A DNA stretch of 64,000 nt from assembly GCA_963921425.1 (NCBI GenBank), contig OY992837.1:97896-161895 (forward strand), in the 5' to 3' direction. Under the pieces are notes generated by a model, which had not been told where the DNA came from, ran no database searches, and saw only the letters and a list, made by a program, of their open reading frames with translations. This stretch comes from Dryas octopetala (Eukaryota > Streptophyta > Magnoliopsida > Rosales > Rosaceae). The position numbers and the translations under genes are program-made. Below, in pieces: positions 36,601-47,841 of this stretch. Each line of letters opens with the position of its first letter. The stretch's first letter is position 1.

Positions 36601-39600
36601 AGAAACTTCAAGCAGCCATCAGAGATTACTGATCAAATAATGGCCTCTATACAGGGGCCTGTTTTAGACTCTCCTTTCAGACACAAGTTGTGAACAGGAT
36701 ATCTCACTTAAGTAGTCTCACTCTCATGCAACTAAAATTCATGAAAGAGGAGCTCACCTTTTCTTAGGCCATATACCATAAAATGCAGGTCTATGGCTCT
36801 TATCAAATTGTAACAACTGCTTTCCACATTTCAATTTTTTGATTTCAGCAAGAGAACAATCTGCATTAGCCTGGCATGATCTATCATCCGAAACATGTTC
36901 TCCCCATCTATCTACAAGTTTCTCTGTGCTTAAATCATCACCATGAACTAGTCCTTTACTGGTTGTGAGCTTGAGTTCCTTAAATAGTTCAGTCTTAGGT
37001 TTCTGACGTATGCCCCAATGTTGGTTTTTGTTTGAACGAATAGAATGACCTATGTGGCGCCAAGAAGAAAAGTGTGACCTGCAATGTCAGGAAAATCTGT
37101 CATTATAATTTGAGAAGAATACGGCTTTAGTGGTTATATGGTTTCAACATTAATTATGCCAACCTGCGGATATCCTCAGCACTAATCTCCTCATTAGATG
37201 AAAGAGCATAATCCATTGACTGAGTAACTGCATCAAGCATATTTTCATTATTTTTGCTCAACAAATCAGATGTGGTTACTTTAGTTAGAAATTGGTCACT
37301 CTGGCATCCTGGGCTGGTTTTGCTTCTTTTAAGGAAACGTTCCATAATTGAAGCTTGCTTTCTTATGGAAAGTTGCTTTTTCAATTCAGCTTCTTCCTTT
37401 TCTCGACGTCGTTGTTCTTTTTCAGCATCTTCTTGCTGCTTCCGCTGCAGTTTCCTGTTTTCAGACTCTTCTTTTTCACGACGCTTTTCATCCTTTTCCG
37501 ACTCCTCTTGCAGCCGTTTTAGCTCCTTCTCCTGAAATATTCCTACAGTTCATAACAAGAAAACTAGGAAGCATCAAAGTTTTCAACAATTGTCTCAACA
37601 AATAACCTACACTTTGCAATTCTTCCTTTTGACGCTCACGTTCTAATCTTTTTTTCTCTTTCTCAGCCTCCCGTTTATCTCTCTCCATTTGTTTGAGTAG
37701 CAATTTCTCTTCTCTTTTTGCTTCCTTCTTTGCCCTATGACAATAGTTAAACAAAAACAACCTTAACAAAAATAAAATATGAATTTGAAACTATTACTGA
37801 TACTCACTGCATATACATACATGTCTGCACCATTTTTCAGTGATAGGCGATCCATTAACGAGCGAATCTTTGCCTCACACAATACTTTATCAAGCTGTTC
37901 TGATGCCTTCATCAAGTCGTGTATGTAACTTTGATCGCTCTCTGGCTTTTGTAATGCCATTATCATTGCTAAAACAAAACACAAACATTAGTAACTCGCC
38001 TTACAACCAAAAACCAAATGAACATAATGAAGATGACAGAGCAGATATTTAAACTGTTCAAGTGGAGCATGGAGTCACAGACACAGCAAAACCAACTTAT
38101 TTTCTTTTCATACTCAAATCAAAATGAATAGATATAACCTACATCCTTGAGCTGAATTCATGTGTACACAGTGAATAGACTAGCAAGCCATGAGACAGGC
38201 TCCAGAACTAAAAGAAACATTGTCAACAGGTATAAAATAATGGTATGTTCTACTACACATCAGTGTACAACAGAATAGAGCTCCACTTTGCATCAGCTTT
38301 AATTACTCTACAGTCTCATTCATTTATTGGGACCTTAGAAACGATGCACAGCCTTTTCTCCAACAAAGGGGAACATTTCACCATGCCATGACATGTCAAT
38401 TCCCAAAGAGATTAAAGAAATCAAATATATAATTTGACAAAGATAATCTCCAACATTTTAGGGTCATGCCTCCTAAAGAGGCATTATCAGATTTCAACAA
38501 CTGGAGCAAATCAATAACAGTTACAGAACAACTCACTTCCTGTCTTTATTCTTGAACTACTCTACATCATCATCTTTTCTACTTTTCTATTTTCTCTGAT
38601 CTTATCTTCATCCAACTCTAAAATCTGTGTAAAGTGAAAGAAAGACTAACCCCTCACAAAATAGAAAATAACCAATAACCTTTTTTCTCTTTCTAGTACT
38701 TGATTAGAAAGCTAAGGAGAAGAGGCAGGCAGGGGTCTTAGGTGCGGTGGTGCATCCTATAATCATTCTTCTTTTCTATTTTCTTTCAAGAACATTTCAA
38801 TGCAAATGCTCTTCATTATCAAGAAAAAAGAATGGACATAAATTACAGGTTGAGGATGTGATTTTTTTGGTTAATTTGAGGATGTGATTAATCGTTTATT
38901 CAGATACAGCCCAAATTTAAGAGTGAGGTTGAATCATCGTATTATTCGTCCTTATCATTTAAGGAACTCATACAACAACCAAACCAGGCATGTATTTAAG
39001 GAAGCATAAATATACCAGAAACTGCAGTAATCCTCTCATGGATCTTTCTTCGACAAGTACGCCTAATATTCAATACTCCACGCACAGATGCTGGCATCAA
39101 CTTTACATCCCTTGTCTATACAATAAGAAAGTATAATACTTAATATACCAAGAAAGTACAACTGAAGGTAACAAACAACAAAGATTAGTGTGACTGAACA
39201 AAAATGCAAGTAAGCAAACAGCAACAAGGCAATAATACCTCAAACACAGAGAAAAAAGCTATGAGTGGAGAACAAAAGCCTTCCATTTATACAACAAATG
39301 CAATAAGTTTAAGAACAGAGAAATTCAAATATTAAGTAAACAAACAGAAAAGAAAATAAGAAACAAAAAGAGACTGGCAAGGTATTCCCTCCCAGCACCA
39401 AATTAAATATACCCACAATAGAAATGCAATTAAATGAAGAACCAGACATACCCAAGAAGCACCAAAATTCATATAAGATTTACATAAACACTAGAATACC
39501 CAAGAAACACAATAATCTAAACAATTTAAACCTAAACATAAGTAACTAGCTAACAGAAGTTCATAAAACCTATCACCACAATTCACGAAAATACATAAGA

Positions 39601-40206
39601 ACAAAAAAGAAAAATGGGCAAACCCAGTAATCAAAAACCCAAAAGAAATACCAAAACAAAGCCAAACCCAGACAAATTGGCAAAATAACTTAACATTCAC
39701 CACAACTTGAAAATAAACAAAACCATCACCTCCCAACACCAAAGACACGACTCGGAGTCGTCCTGCAACACATCGGCATCAACATTCGGCACGCCATACA
39801 TCGCTCTCTTCCCAACAAGAAGCACAATGCTCTTCACAGAGGCCAAAGTCACATTCCCAAAATGATCATTCACGTTCTTGACCTTCTCAAAAACCTCATC
39901 AACAAGCTTTGACAATGGCAGCCTACTCTCTTCTATCAAAGCCCCAATGAACGAATCCACATTGTTACCACATTGCTTCAAATCTAAACCCACTCTTTGA
40001 CCCATTACTTCCCTGTAGAACCCAAACAACCCATCAAGCTGTTTGCGAAATGATTCGATCTGAACCCCTTTTGCCTCAAGTCCCAAGCATTCTGGCCCCA
40101 AGCTAGCCCTCTTTCGCTTCTGGGTCTTCTTCACTCGATCTTGGTCGTTGGATTTCTGGCCACTTGGGCCATCTCCCCCGTCCATTGCCACCACTTCACA
40201 CATCAT
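33661..40206 (-). CDS. FAS1: FAS1, large subunit of chromatin assembly factor 1, 12 exons
   Basis: Subunit of CAF-1 (p150 type), which deposits H3-H4 onto newly replicated DNA through PCNA; Arabidopsis mutants are fasciated. Exons are 40206-39730, 39115-39016, 37968-37821, 37734-37611, 37531-37164, 37078-36758, 36071-35990, 35911-35774, 35220-34807, 34593-34456, 33961-33916 and 33824-33661; 2520 nt, 839 residues, all in phase. Landmarks are DADVLQDDSESCLWCWE (about 143-159), a long Lys/Glu/Arg coiled KER region (about 242-370), SIMERFLKRSK (a PCNA-type motif), FYGIWPKKSHVVGPCHPF, the acidic DSDEEWEEEDPGESLSDCDK block (about 530-552), FFVPDGYLSENE, and a C-terminal KSIATFFLKRCLPP. The first in-frame ATG is 40206; the frame is open further upstream but starts with GTG. 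E2F-type sites lie upstream. Confidence 0.95.
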
Positions 40207-40605
40207 TTTCGAAACCCTAGAGCAAGAAAACTCCGATTCAAACAAACCCAGATGAAAATTCACAGATTAAAACCCCAAACACCTAGAAAATCTGAACCAG
40301 ACGCAAGAACGACGCTGCTTGGGTCATATGGATGGGAGACAGACAAGTGAGCAGATGAGTTTCCCAGAAACCCTAGTGAGAGAAGTAGTGGCTTTTGAAA
40401 TATTTTCACCCTCTTTTCTTCTTTTCTTCTTTTCTTTCTTTTCTGAAAAAATGGGTGATGGACCGATGGTGGAGACGTATAGCGGCAAACAGATATATAA
40501 CTTAATAATTTTGAAACACGAAACAAATTCTATTTCCATAAATAATAAATAAAATGGGTTTGGAGATCCAAATAAAAGTCTTTTTTTAATCATCATAACT
40601 TTTGC

Positions 40606-40677
40606 TTTTCCCGCCAACGAATTTGGGCCGTTTGGCTCCAAATTGCAAACGCTCTGTGCCTTTTCGACTTTGGCGCC
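40606..40677 (-). promoter_or_regulatory. Two E2F-type sites upstream of FAS1
   Basis: TTTTCCCGCC at 40606-40615 and TTTGGCGCC at 40669-40677 (plus-strand spelling) fit the E2F consensus TTTSSCGC, about 400 and 470 bases before the FAS1 ATG. FAS1 is an established E2F target in Arabidopsis, so S-phase control is expected. Confidence 0.65.
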
Positions 40678-41660
40678 TGAATTCTTTGGGTTGCGCGGTT
40701 GTCGCTATGGCGAGCTGAGGTGTCTTTAGACACCGATAAATGAGACACGTGGTGAGCCTCTCACTTGCGAGGATTCGTGGCGGCGTGGAATAGCAATATG
40801 CTTCAAATTACAATTTCTTAACGTTGTGTGTTTTTTTCGGAAGATCAACAGTGATTAGAAAATTGAACTTGGAAGTTATAAATTTATAATTTGAGAAATG
40901 ACAATCTTTAATTTTCTTATTTGGCATAATTAATAAGAAATTTTAAATACTTTCATGGAAAAGGTATGACATTTGGTAGTGTTGGGGCATAAAATCTCAC
41001 GTAAAAATGCATCCAACAAATGATCATCTTTCATTGGTCTTAAAAAGAAGACATTATCTTCAATGGCCATGATGAGGGTGGAGAAGGGTGTAAGAAAACT
41101 CTTAATTGCCTAAGTCATAGTGAGATACAAATATTGAAAGCGTGAAAATGTAGAGTATTGTCCAACATTTAAATATTATAACTTTGCATAGTAACTTATA
41201 ACAGTTTTTGACTATTACTTTTATTGTCAATCGATTTTGGTATAAATGTCTAGATTCTTTTCTATTATCAGAGCATATTCACCCATCTATGTTAGGCCAA
41301 ATAGCCACGTGTTATCCACGTCACTCAGTATAAGTATATGAGTATAAGTTATCCACGTGTTTGGCTTGAGTGACGTGGTCATGTGCGGAGGCATGCGAGA
41401 ATGTGAAGTGTAGTCCCACATTGAAATATTATTACCTTGCATAATAACTTATAAAAGTGTCTAAATTCCTTTAAAAAAACATATTTTTCATACCTAATAT
41501 TTAGATTATTTGACCTTTATATAGACATTTAGTACTTGGCTTCAAGTTCCACTTCCCACACTTTTTGCACAATCCCTATTTTTGTACTCATAGTCCCTTT
41601 TTCTTGGCACATTCTTAGTAATTGTTATTCGTGTAGTTGACGGTGCATAGTACTGGATGA
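40678..41660. other. Intergenic, AT-rich, two partial copies of one block
   Basis: A stretch around 41130-41240 (AAAATGTAGAGTATTGTCCAAC, TTATAACTTTGCATAGTAACTT) recurs near 41400-41470 (AATGTGAAGTGTAGTCCCAC, ATTACCTTGCATAATAACTT), so it is an imperfect direct duplication about 270 bp apart. No genes. Confidence 0.5.
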
Positions 41661-41664
41661 TTTG

Positions 41665-42270
41665 GTTTAGGGGGGGCTATTCAGACCACCCAAAAATGCT
41701 GAGTTCACCACCCCATTGATTTTTTATCCATTTTTGCCCATTTTGCCCCTGTATAAAAAAAAAAACTCAACCCTCCAATTTTGGCCGGCCACCCCTTCCA
41801 ACCCTCCCTGCCGCCGACGGGACCCACCCAGCCCTCTTCGCCGCCAACGCGACCCACCCAGCCCTCCCCGCCGCCCGATCTCCTTTCTCTCTCTCTCTTC
41901 CCTCTCTCTGCCATCTTCTCTCTCTCCCCTCTGTCTGCCTCCCTCCCTCACCGGACCACCATGGGTGGCCGGCGCGACCCCCGATCTGGAATACCATTTT
42001 GTCACTACCACTATGGCACTATTAGTACTTCTACACACACAAATACCATTGTTGCCACCCTCGTTGCCACCACTTCCTCCATCGCATTCTCTGCTACCCC
42101 CACTATTGCCACCACAAATACCATCGTAGCCACTACCACTTTTTCGCTATCATTGTCAATGTCGCCACTGCCACCATTCCACTTCCATCTCTACTACCAT
42201 CACCTGTATGCATTTAAATTTGATAATTTTAAATGTTTAATACGTTATCCACCCCGCTTATGACATTGGA
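41665..42270. mobile_element. One-armed GC-rich repeat, probably a truncated foldback element
   Basis: Starts GGTTTAGGGGGGGCTATTCA, with CACCACCCCATTG and an A-tract, then turns into a C/T-rich arm (CGACCCACCCAGCCCTC twice, then CT runs) as in foldback elements B, C and D. No complementary right arm follows; an ACCACCACT-type low-complexity stretch does (about 42000-42200). I read it as an element that has lost its right half. The long open frames on both strands here are low-complexity artefacts. Confidence 0.4.
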
Positions 42271-42789
42271 ATATATGATAAAAATCAAACCCCGGGATAG
42301 AAAAGAAAATCCCATCAATCGAATATAGGGCGTAAGACTATACTGGGCCTAACAAAAATGAGGTCCGTGATTTCAATTCAAAAGTAACGGAAGTTGACAA
42401 ATGACGGCCCATATATGCACGAATATATTCATTGTGTATGTTCATGTTCCAAAAATAGATCGACTAACGACTAACCAACATATAGTTTATTCTGTATCCA
42501 TGTTCGACGATATTGTGGAATGTTTGGTATGTTTATGTATGTTAGATCGTGTAGACAACTACAAATACGTACCCAACTGTTGTAGATTTATCGATATGAC
42601 AATTGACAAGTACAACAATGAACTATCAACTATGAAGTTATGAACCCATGAGTCCATGACTGAAATGACTGAAAATTCAGACCAAAAACTGAAGCCCATT
42701 AATATTAATTAATTAAATTATAACAGCTGAACTAACAAGCTATAATAAGAATATTATAATTTATATTAAATATGTATATATGAGTAGCA
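42271..42789. other. AT-rich intergenic, nothing recognised
   Basis: No coding signal, no repeats matching the rest of the window. Confidence 0.4.
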
Positions 42790-43190
42790 CTCTAGCTAAA
42801 GCTAATTAATTAGTAAAATAATATGACGCTAACCATCATTTTGAGTCAATTACACATTGTAATCCCATTATCTGAATCGTTTATATTTTAGATTCTCATT
42901 CAAATATCATTCTTTCAAAAAATCAACAAAATTGGAAATCGTTTAGCCAACTATCAGTTGACTTATTGTGCTCATGTAAATGGACGAACACAAGTGTTTC
43001 AATAAAACATGAAATGATTGTAATGATAATCAAGTGGCTAAATGATTTATGATTTTTTGCAAAGTTGATATTTGAATGAATACCTAAAATATGAACGGTT
43101 TAGATCATAAAATTAAATAGTGTAGTGGGCTCAAAATGGTGGTTAGCACTATATTAGCATACAAACTAATTAGATTTAAAGCATTTTTGA
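42790..43190. mobile_element. Foldback MITE, family F, copy 1
   Basis: Nearly the whole 400 bp is an inverted repeat. The left half has CGCTAACCATCATTTTGAGT and CACATTGTAATC; the right half has the complements, GTGTAGTGGGCTCAAAATGG and TGGTTAGC. Inner halves carry AATCGTTTAGCCA and TGGCTAAATGATT. Two more copies and one end fragment lie at 62650-63580. Ends are approximate (TCTAGCTAAAGCTAATTA left, TAATTAGATTTAAAGC right). Confidence 0.75.
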
Positions 43191-44532
43191 TGAGAGTGGG
43201 ACTGTCTTCTTATATTCCTAGAACTTGTACATATATATGGAGTACCATTTAATTTGTTTCAAACAGTAGATATGGAACAAATCCACATATTTAGTAAAGA
43301 TTCAACGAACCATGGCCAAAGAAAAGTAAAGATTCAACTAATTAATCAATTAATAATTTAGATTTATAGTATAATATTGTTATTATTATCATTATTTTGG
43401 ATCAATTAGCTAGCAGCATATATAACATTGCTATTGCTATGGTGTCAAACTTTTTGGAAGAAAATATTTATGTGTATATACGTAATTAGGAAAAATGGAA
43501 ATTAGAGGAAAGTATATATGTTAGAGGGATTAGGGATAAGCACAAAAGTCAGATCGATAGGCTTTGATTCATGAAATTCATTGATGAATGTTGTTATCAG
43601 GTCCTTGAAAAAGCAAAAGGATGGTTTCCCTTTTCACTTTTTGTAAGTGGAGAGTGGACTTTAATTATGGGCGTATAATAATTATGTGGAATTTAATTGG
43701 TAAAACGCAAGATACATGAATGATGAATATGATGAGATGGAGATAAAGTGCATATGCTTTAAAGGCTAGCTTTATGGGCGGATATTGGAATTCGGATAGG
43801 AGGAGGAGTTGTGGCTTACGGCTTACCCACCGGTCCACCACGCACCAAGCGAATACTTTCCATATTGGGAAGGTTCTCTGGCGACCAATGCTTTGTTTAT
43901 CACTAACAGATAAAAGTGTGTGATCGATACTCATGCCATGTTCATGTCGACAAACTAGTGCGTTGCTAAACATCATCCAATCGATTCTCGGGTCCTTTGT
44001 TCCTTGCCAACTTTCGTTTCTTTTGTTTTTTCGTTGTTGGCATGCACTTTGTCCCTTAATTGCTTATCTTCTCCATCCTCTATATTTTAGAGCTAGCTCA
44101 ATTAAATAATTAATTGGACTAGCGTAAAATATAAAAGATGCATTAAAATTGCTTGAAATTTGTATTACAGAGAAGTTACTGTTGAGTCTAATTAGTTGCC
44201 AAGAGATGCTTAGCAAGAATTGAAGTTGCAAGGTGGTTCATGTGTATAGAGAAGTGAATGGTGATGCTGATCAAATGACTGATTTAGGCATTGAAGCTCC
44301 TTGCCTAGGATCTAAGATCCTAGGCTAAGGCCCTCTTTTAGTTTCTTTTTTGTTGTCCTGGGGCTTTTGGCCCCCACTATTACCAAAAAGTAAAATAAAA
44401 AATTAATTAATTAATCAGTTATATATATAATATATCCATATATATGGGTCAATGGATGGTTGGAACTTGGAATTTGGAATTAGAAGCTAAAGTACTAGAA
44501 TGATGGATACCAATTCTCACTTGTTTTTTAAT
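43191..44532. other. AT-rich intergenic
   Basis: No gene found. Contains CGAACTAGTG-type unique sequence and a CCTAGGATC/GATCCTAGG short palindrome at about 44307-44325. Confidence 0.4.
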
Positions 44533-44928
44533 GAGCAAATTACACAAAAGTACCTCAACTAATCATCCTATATCACTTGAGTACCCCAATAAAAAAAAGT
44601 TGCTCAGAGGTACCTTAACTAATAATTTTGCACACTCAGGTACCTCCGTCAACTATTTCGTTGGGGAGGCCGTTAAGTGCCTACGTGACACACTGACATA
44701 ATGCCACGTGGACAAAACAATAATAAAAAATAAAATAAACTTTAAAAAATGAAATAATTATTTTTAAAAAAACTAAAAACAAAATAATTAAATTAAAAAA
44801 ACAAAAAAATAAAGAAAAAATGCAGCTCATCCCCTCCCTCCGCCTCCCACCCCTCCCTCCGAGACCCGCCCAACCCCAGCCACCTTGCCGCCGGCCCCAC
44901 CCACCACGCCGGCGACCCACCCCGACCC

Positions 44929-44998
<70 letters not shown>

Positions 44999-45370
44999 CC
45001 CGAAACCCCAACCCAACCCCAGCCCCGAGCCCTCCTCCTTCCTCCTCCCCCGCTTCGACCACCCAACTCAGTGGGTTGTTCCACCTGGACAGCGACGAGA
45101 ACTGGGTGATCACCGGCGACGTCGACACGTCATCTGTGGCGTCGGCGATTGACTTGGAGTCAGTGGCAGTGCACGAAATTGGGCATCTGCTGGGGCTGGG
45201 GCACTCTTCGGTGGAGGAGTCAATTATGTACCCGACGATCGCGTCCATGACGAAAAAGGTGGAGCTCCAGAGCGACGACGTTTTGGGAATTCAGTCGCTG
45301 TATGGCGCGAACCCGACGCGGGGGAGGAGGAAGGAGGAAGGCTCGGGGCTGGGGTTGGGCTGGGGTTTCG

Positions 45371-45415
<45 letters not shown>

Positions 45416-45833
45416 AGAGAGAGATGAAAGGGGTCGGGGTGGGTCACCGGCGTGGTGGGTGGGGCCGGCGGCAAGGTGGCTGGGGTCAGAGGGGTGGGTG
45501 GCTGGGGTTGGGAGGGTCTCAGAGGGAGGGGTGGGAGACGGAGGGGGAGGCGGAGAGAGGGGCTGTATTTTTTCTTTATTTTTTTGTTTTTTTAATTTAA
45601 TTATTTTGTTTTTAGTTTTTTTAAATAATTATTTTATTTTTTATTATTTTTTTGTCCACGTGGCATTATGTCAGTGTGCCACGTAGGCACTTAACGGCCT
45701 CTCCAACGGAATAGTTGACGGAGGTACCTGGGTGTGCAAAATTAGTAGCTAAGGTACCTCCGAGCAACTTTTTTTTATTGGGGTACTCAAGTGAACAAGG
45801 TGGTTAGTTGAGGTACTTTTGTGTAATTTGCCC
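44533..45833. mobile_element. Mutator-like foldback element C carrying a metalloproteinase fragment
   Basis: A 1.30-kb element with an exact 9-bp target duplication TTTTTTAAT (44524-44532 and 45834-45842), diagnostic of Mutator-like elements. Terminal repeats start G(A/G)GCAAATTACACAAAAGTAC and continue through CGTTAAGTGCCTACGTG and GCCACGTGGAC (a G-box), an AAAATAATTAAATT stretch, then GC-rich arms with a CT run (about 44936-44996) on the left and a GA run (45374-45415) on the right. The repeats extend almost to the middle; the only non-palindromic DNA is about 45055-45320, the captured gene piece. No transposase. Confidence 0.92.
45074..45318 (+). pseudogene. Captured fragment of a plant matrix metalloproteinase catalytic domain
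   Basis: Reads [20 protein letters not shown], then [32 protein letters not shown] and [19 protein letters not shown]. This is the C-terminal half of the catalytic domain of a plant matrixin (MMP): the HExxHxxGxxH zinc site and the downstream Met-turn (SIMYP) are intact and no stop codon occurs. The propeptide, the cysteine switch and the N-terminal half of the domain are missing. The frame runs on into the GA-repeat arm to a stop at 45415-45417. The donor is presumably an intronless MMP gene elsewhere in this genome. Confidence 0.88.
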
Positions 45834-46165
45834 TTTTTTAATTACCCGGCCATTTTATTCAGTGTCCCGTTTTTTATCTTCTTTGTTGACGATTTCTTTT
45901 CGATTGATGGATCCATCATGTATCTATAATCTGTCCCTAGCAAGCTACTCCCAATCCCATTAGTAACTATCAAAAAAGTAATTAACTAGTAAGGCCTTCC
46001 ACAGTGGTGAGCTTGAGAGTGAGAGTGAGAGTGCCCTGAAGCTCTAATTTTGCTTACAGTGGGCCGGAGTAATGAGAGTGAGGGTGAGTGAGGGTTAGAG
46101 TTGAGGGTGAGGAGAGGATCCGGCTGAGAGTGAGAGTGTGTGAGTTTTTTATCACAGTGGGCCCC

Positions 46166-46458
46166 ACCGAAATCGAAAAGACGAAAAAGGGCAGAGAGAA
46201 GAATTAAAACCCTTCAGCACAGTCCGGAATTTTCGTTATTGGCAGGGGCATTTTTGTACTTGCGGAGGGAGAGAAAACAGTGGCCGACAAGCCACTGTTC
46301 ACCAGCAGAAGCACCGAACTCGAAAAGACAAAAAAGGGCTTTTGACAAATTGAAAAAGCTGAGGCACGGTCCGGAATTTTCATTATTGGCAGGGGCATAC
46401 TAGTACTTCGGAGGGAGGAGATAAAGTGGCCGACACGCCACTGTTCAGCGCAGGTGCT
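46166..46458. repeat. Two-copy tandem repeat in the Harbinger 5' region
   Basis: Two copies of about 148 bp share CGAAAAGAC, GTCCGGAATTTTC, TTATTGGCAGGGGCAT, GTACTT and AGTGGCCGAC then GCCACTGTTCA. They lie between the terminal repeat and ORF1, probably in the promoter region. Confidence 0.8.
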
Positions 46459-46845
46459 GCCTCCCACTCGCCCACACGCGCGCTTGCTTCACACCGTTGG
46501 CCCAGATCACTTGCCCGTTGCAGATCAACGGTCCTCTTTTTAAGCCCGGTTTCAATTAAAAAAAAAAGGCAGCAACACGTGGCAGCGTCTGGAGGCTCAG
46601 ATGAGTGTATCCGTTGGAGATCAACGGCTAGAATTAATTGACCGTTATAATGCAATTAAAAATACAAAAAAAATTCGAAAAAATATTTAAAAATTCTGAA
46701 AAATTTATAACGGCTATTTCATCATTTTTCCTATAAATTGAGCATTCACACTTCATTTTTTCACACATCTATCTATCCAATTCATTCATTTTATCAATCT
46801 ATTCAAATCACCTCACTTTTCCTAGAAAATTCTTTTTTTCCAATC

Positions 46846-47841
46846 ATGGAAAATGCAAGGAAAAAGAATTGGTCCATTGAAGAAGAGGTAGCGCTTGTTG
46901 AAGCTTGGATAGAAAATTCGGAAGATTGTGAAATCGGATCCAATCAAAGAAACATGGAATTTTGGAATAAAGTGTACGATCAATTTATTCGGAAATGTCC
47001 TCTCGCCGTGAGGAATGGGCGACAAATTGGGGCGGTCATGGCTCACTTCAAGAAAATAGGGCAAGCCACCTCGAAATATCATAAATGTATCTTGGCGGCC
47101 GAACGATCACGCACTAGCGGGCAAAATCAAATTGATACGGTGAGTTTTGCTAATTAAACTCAAATAATTTTGTTAATTAAATTCACATATTTATGTTTGA
47201 TTAATATGTGTGTACTCTATTTTAAATGGTGTATACTTTATTTTTGCTAGTTAAACTCAAATATTTTTATTAATTAAATTCACATATTTATGTTTGATTA
47301 ATATGTGTGTACTTTATTTTAAATTGTGTATACTTTATTTGTGCTCGTTAAACTCAAATATTTTTGTTAATTAAATTCACATATTTATGTTTGATCAATA
47401 TGTGTGTACTATATTTGAGATTGTGTATACTTTATTTTTGCTAGTTAAACTCAAATATTTTTGTTAATTAAATTCACATATTTATGTTTGATCAATATGT
47501 GTGTACTATATTTGAGATTGTGTATACTTTATTTTTGCTAGTTAAACTCAAATATTTGTGATAATTAAATTCAAATATTTGAGTACCATTTATAATTCAT
47601 TAATTTGTTTTCATATTACTATGTGACCTTTGCCAACGCACGATACCAAGCAATAAACCCGAAAAACCGTCCTTTTGCTTGGCACCATTGTTTTGCTAAG
47701 ATGCAACACTTTGTGAAGTGGCAACATGCACAAACCGACACCCCCACTGATGCCGATACCGAAGCTGAAGCGGTTCAATTGAGCGCGGATGAGGATGCCC
47801 CGGCCTTTCAACTATTTCGACCCTGGAGCAAGATATACTGA
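46846..47841 (+). CDS. Harbinger ORF1: Myb/SANT-like DNA-binding protein (interrupted)
   Basis: The first part (46846-47139) encodes 98 residues starting MENARKKNWSIEEEVALVEA, with a SANT/Myb-like trihelix (W9, W17-type pattern, FWNKVYDQF, GRQIGAVMAHFKKI). The second part (about 47620-47841) encodes VTFANARYQAINPKNRPFAW, HHCFAKMQHFVKW and an acidic tail ending FRPWSKIY. PIF ORF1 proteins help the transposase bind element ends and enter the nucleus. A GTGAGT donor follows codon 98, but no AG acceptor exists where frame and similarity need one; the sequence between is a minisatellite. The codon run VSFAN at the donor is echoed by VTFAN at the restart. Either splicing is non-canonical or this ORF is damaged. 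Confidence 0.7.
47140..47590. repeat. Minisatellite, about 97 bp x 4.5, inside Harbinger ORF1
   Basis: Units begin AACTCAAATATTTTTGTTAA, contain TTCACATATTTATGTTTGAT and GTGTGTACT, and end TTTTGCTAGTTA. Units 3 and 4 are virtually identical, unit 1 is the most diverged, and the last is partial. It fills the gap between the two coding parts of ORF1. Confidence 0.9.

Noticed and set aside
40204-40263. Upstream extension of FAS1 starting near 40263
   Set aside because: The upstream codon is GTG, not ATG; the first in-frame ATG is at 40206.
41705-42263. Several 70-160 codon frames
   Set aside because: All fall in CT/GC-rich low-complexity DNA and overlap on both strands; no recognisable motif.
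44793-45248. Minus-strand 151-codon frame across the metalloproteinase fragment
   Set aside because: Antisense shadow of the MMP piece plus the GA-repeat arm.
47140-47590. CRISPR-like array of repeats
   Set aside because: Units of 97 bp are contiguous without unique spacers, in a plant transposon: an ordinary minisatellite.
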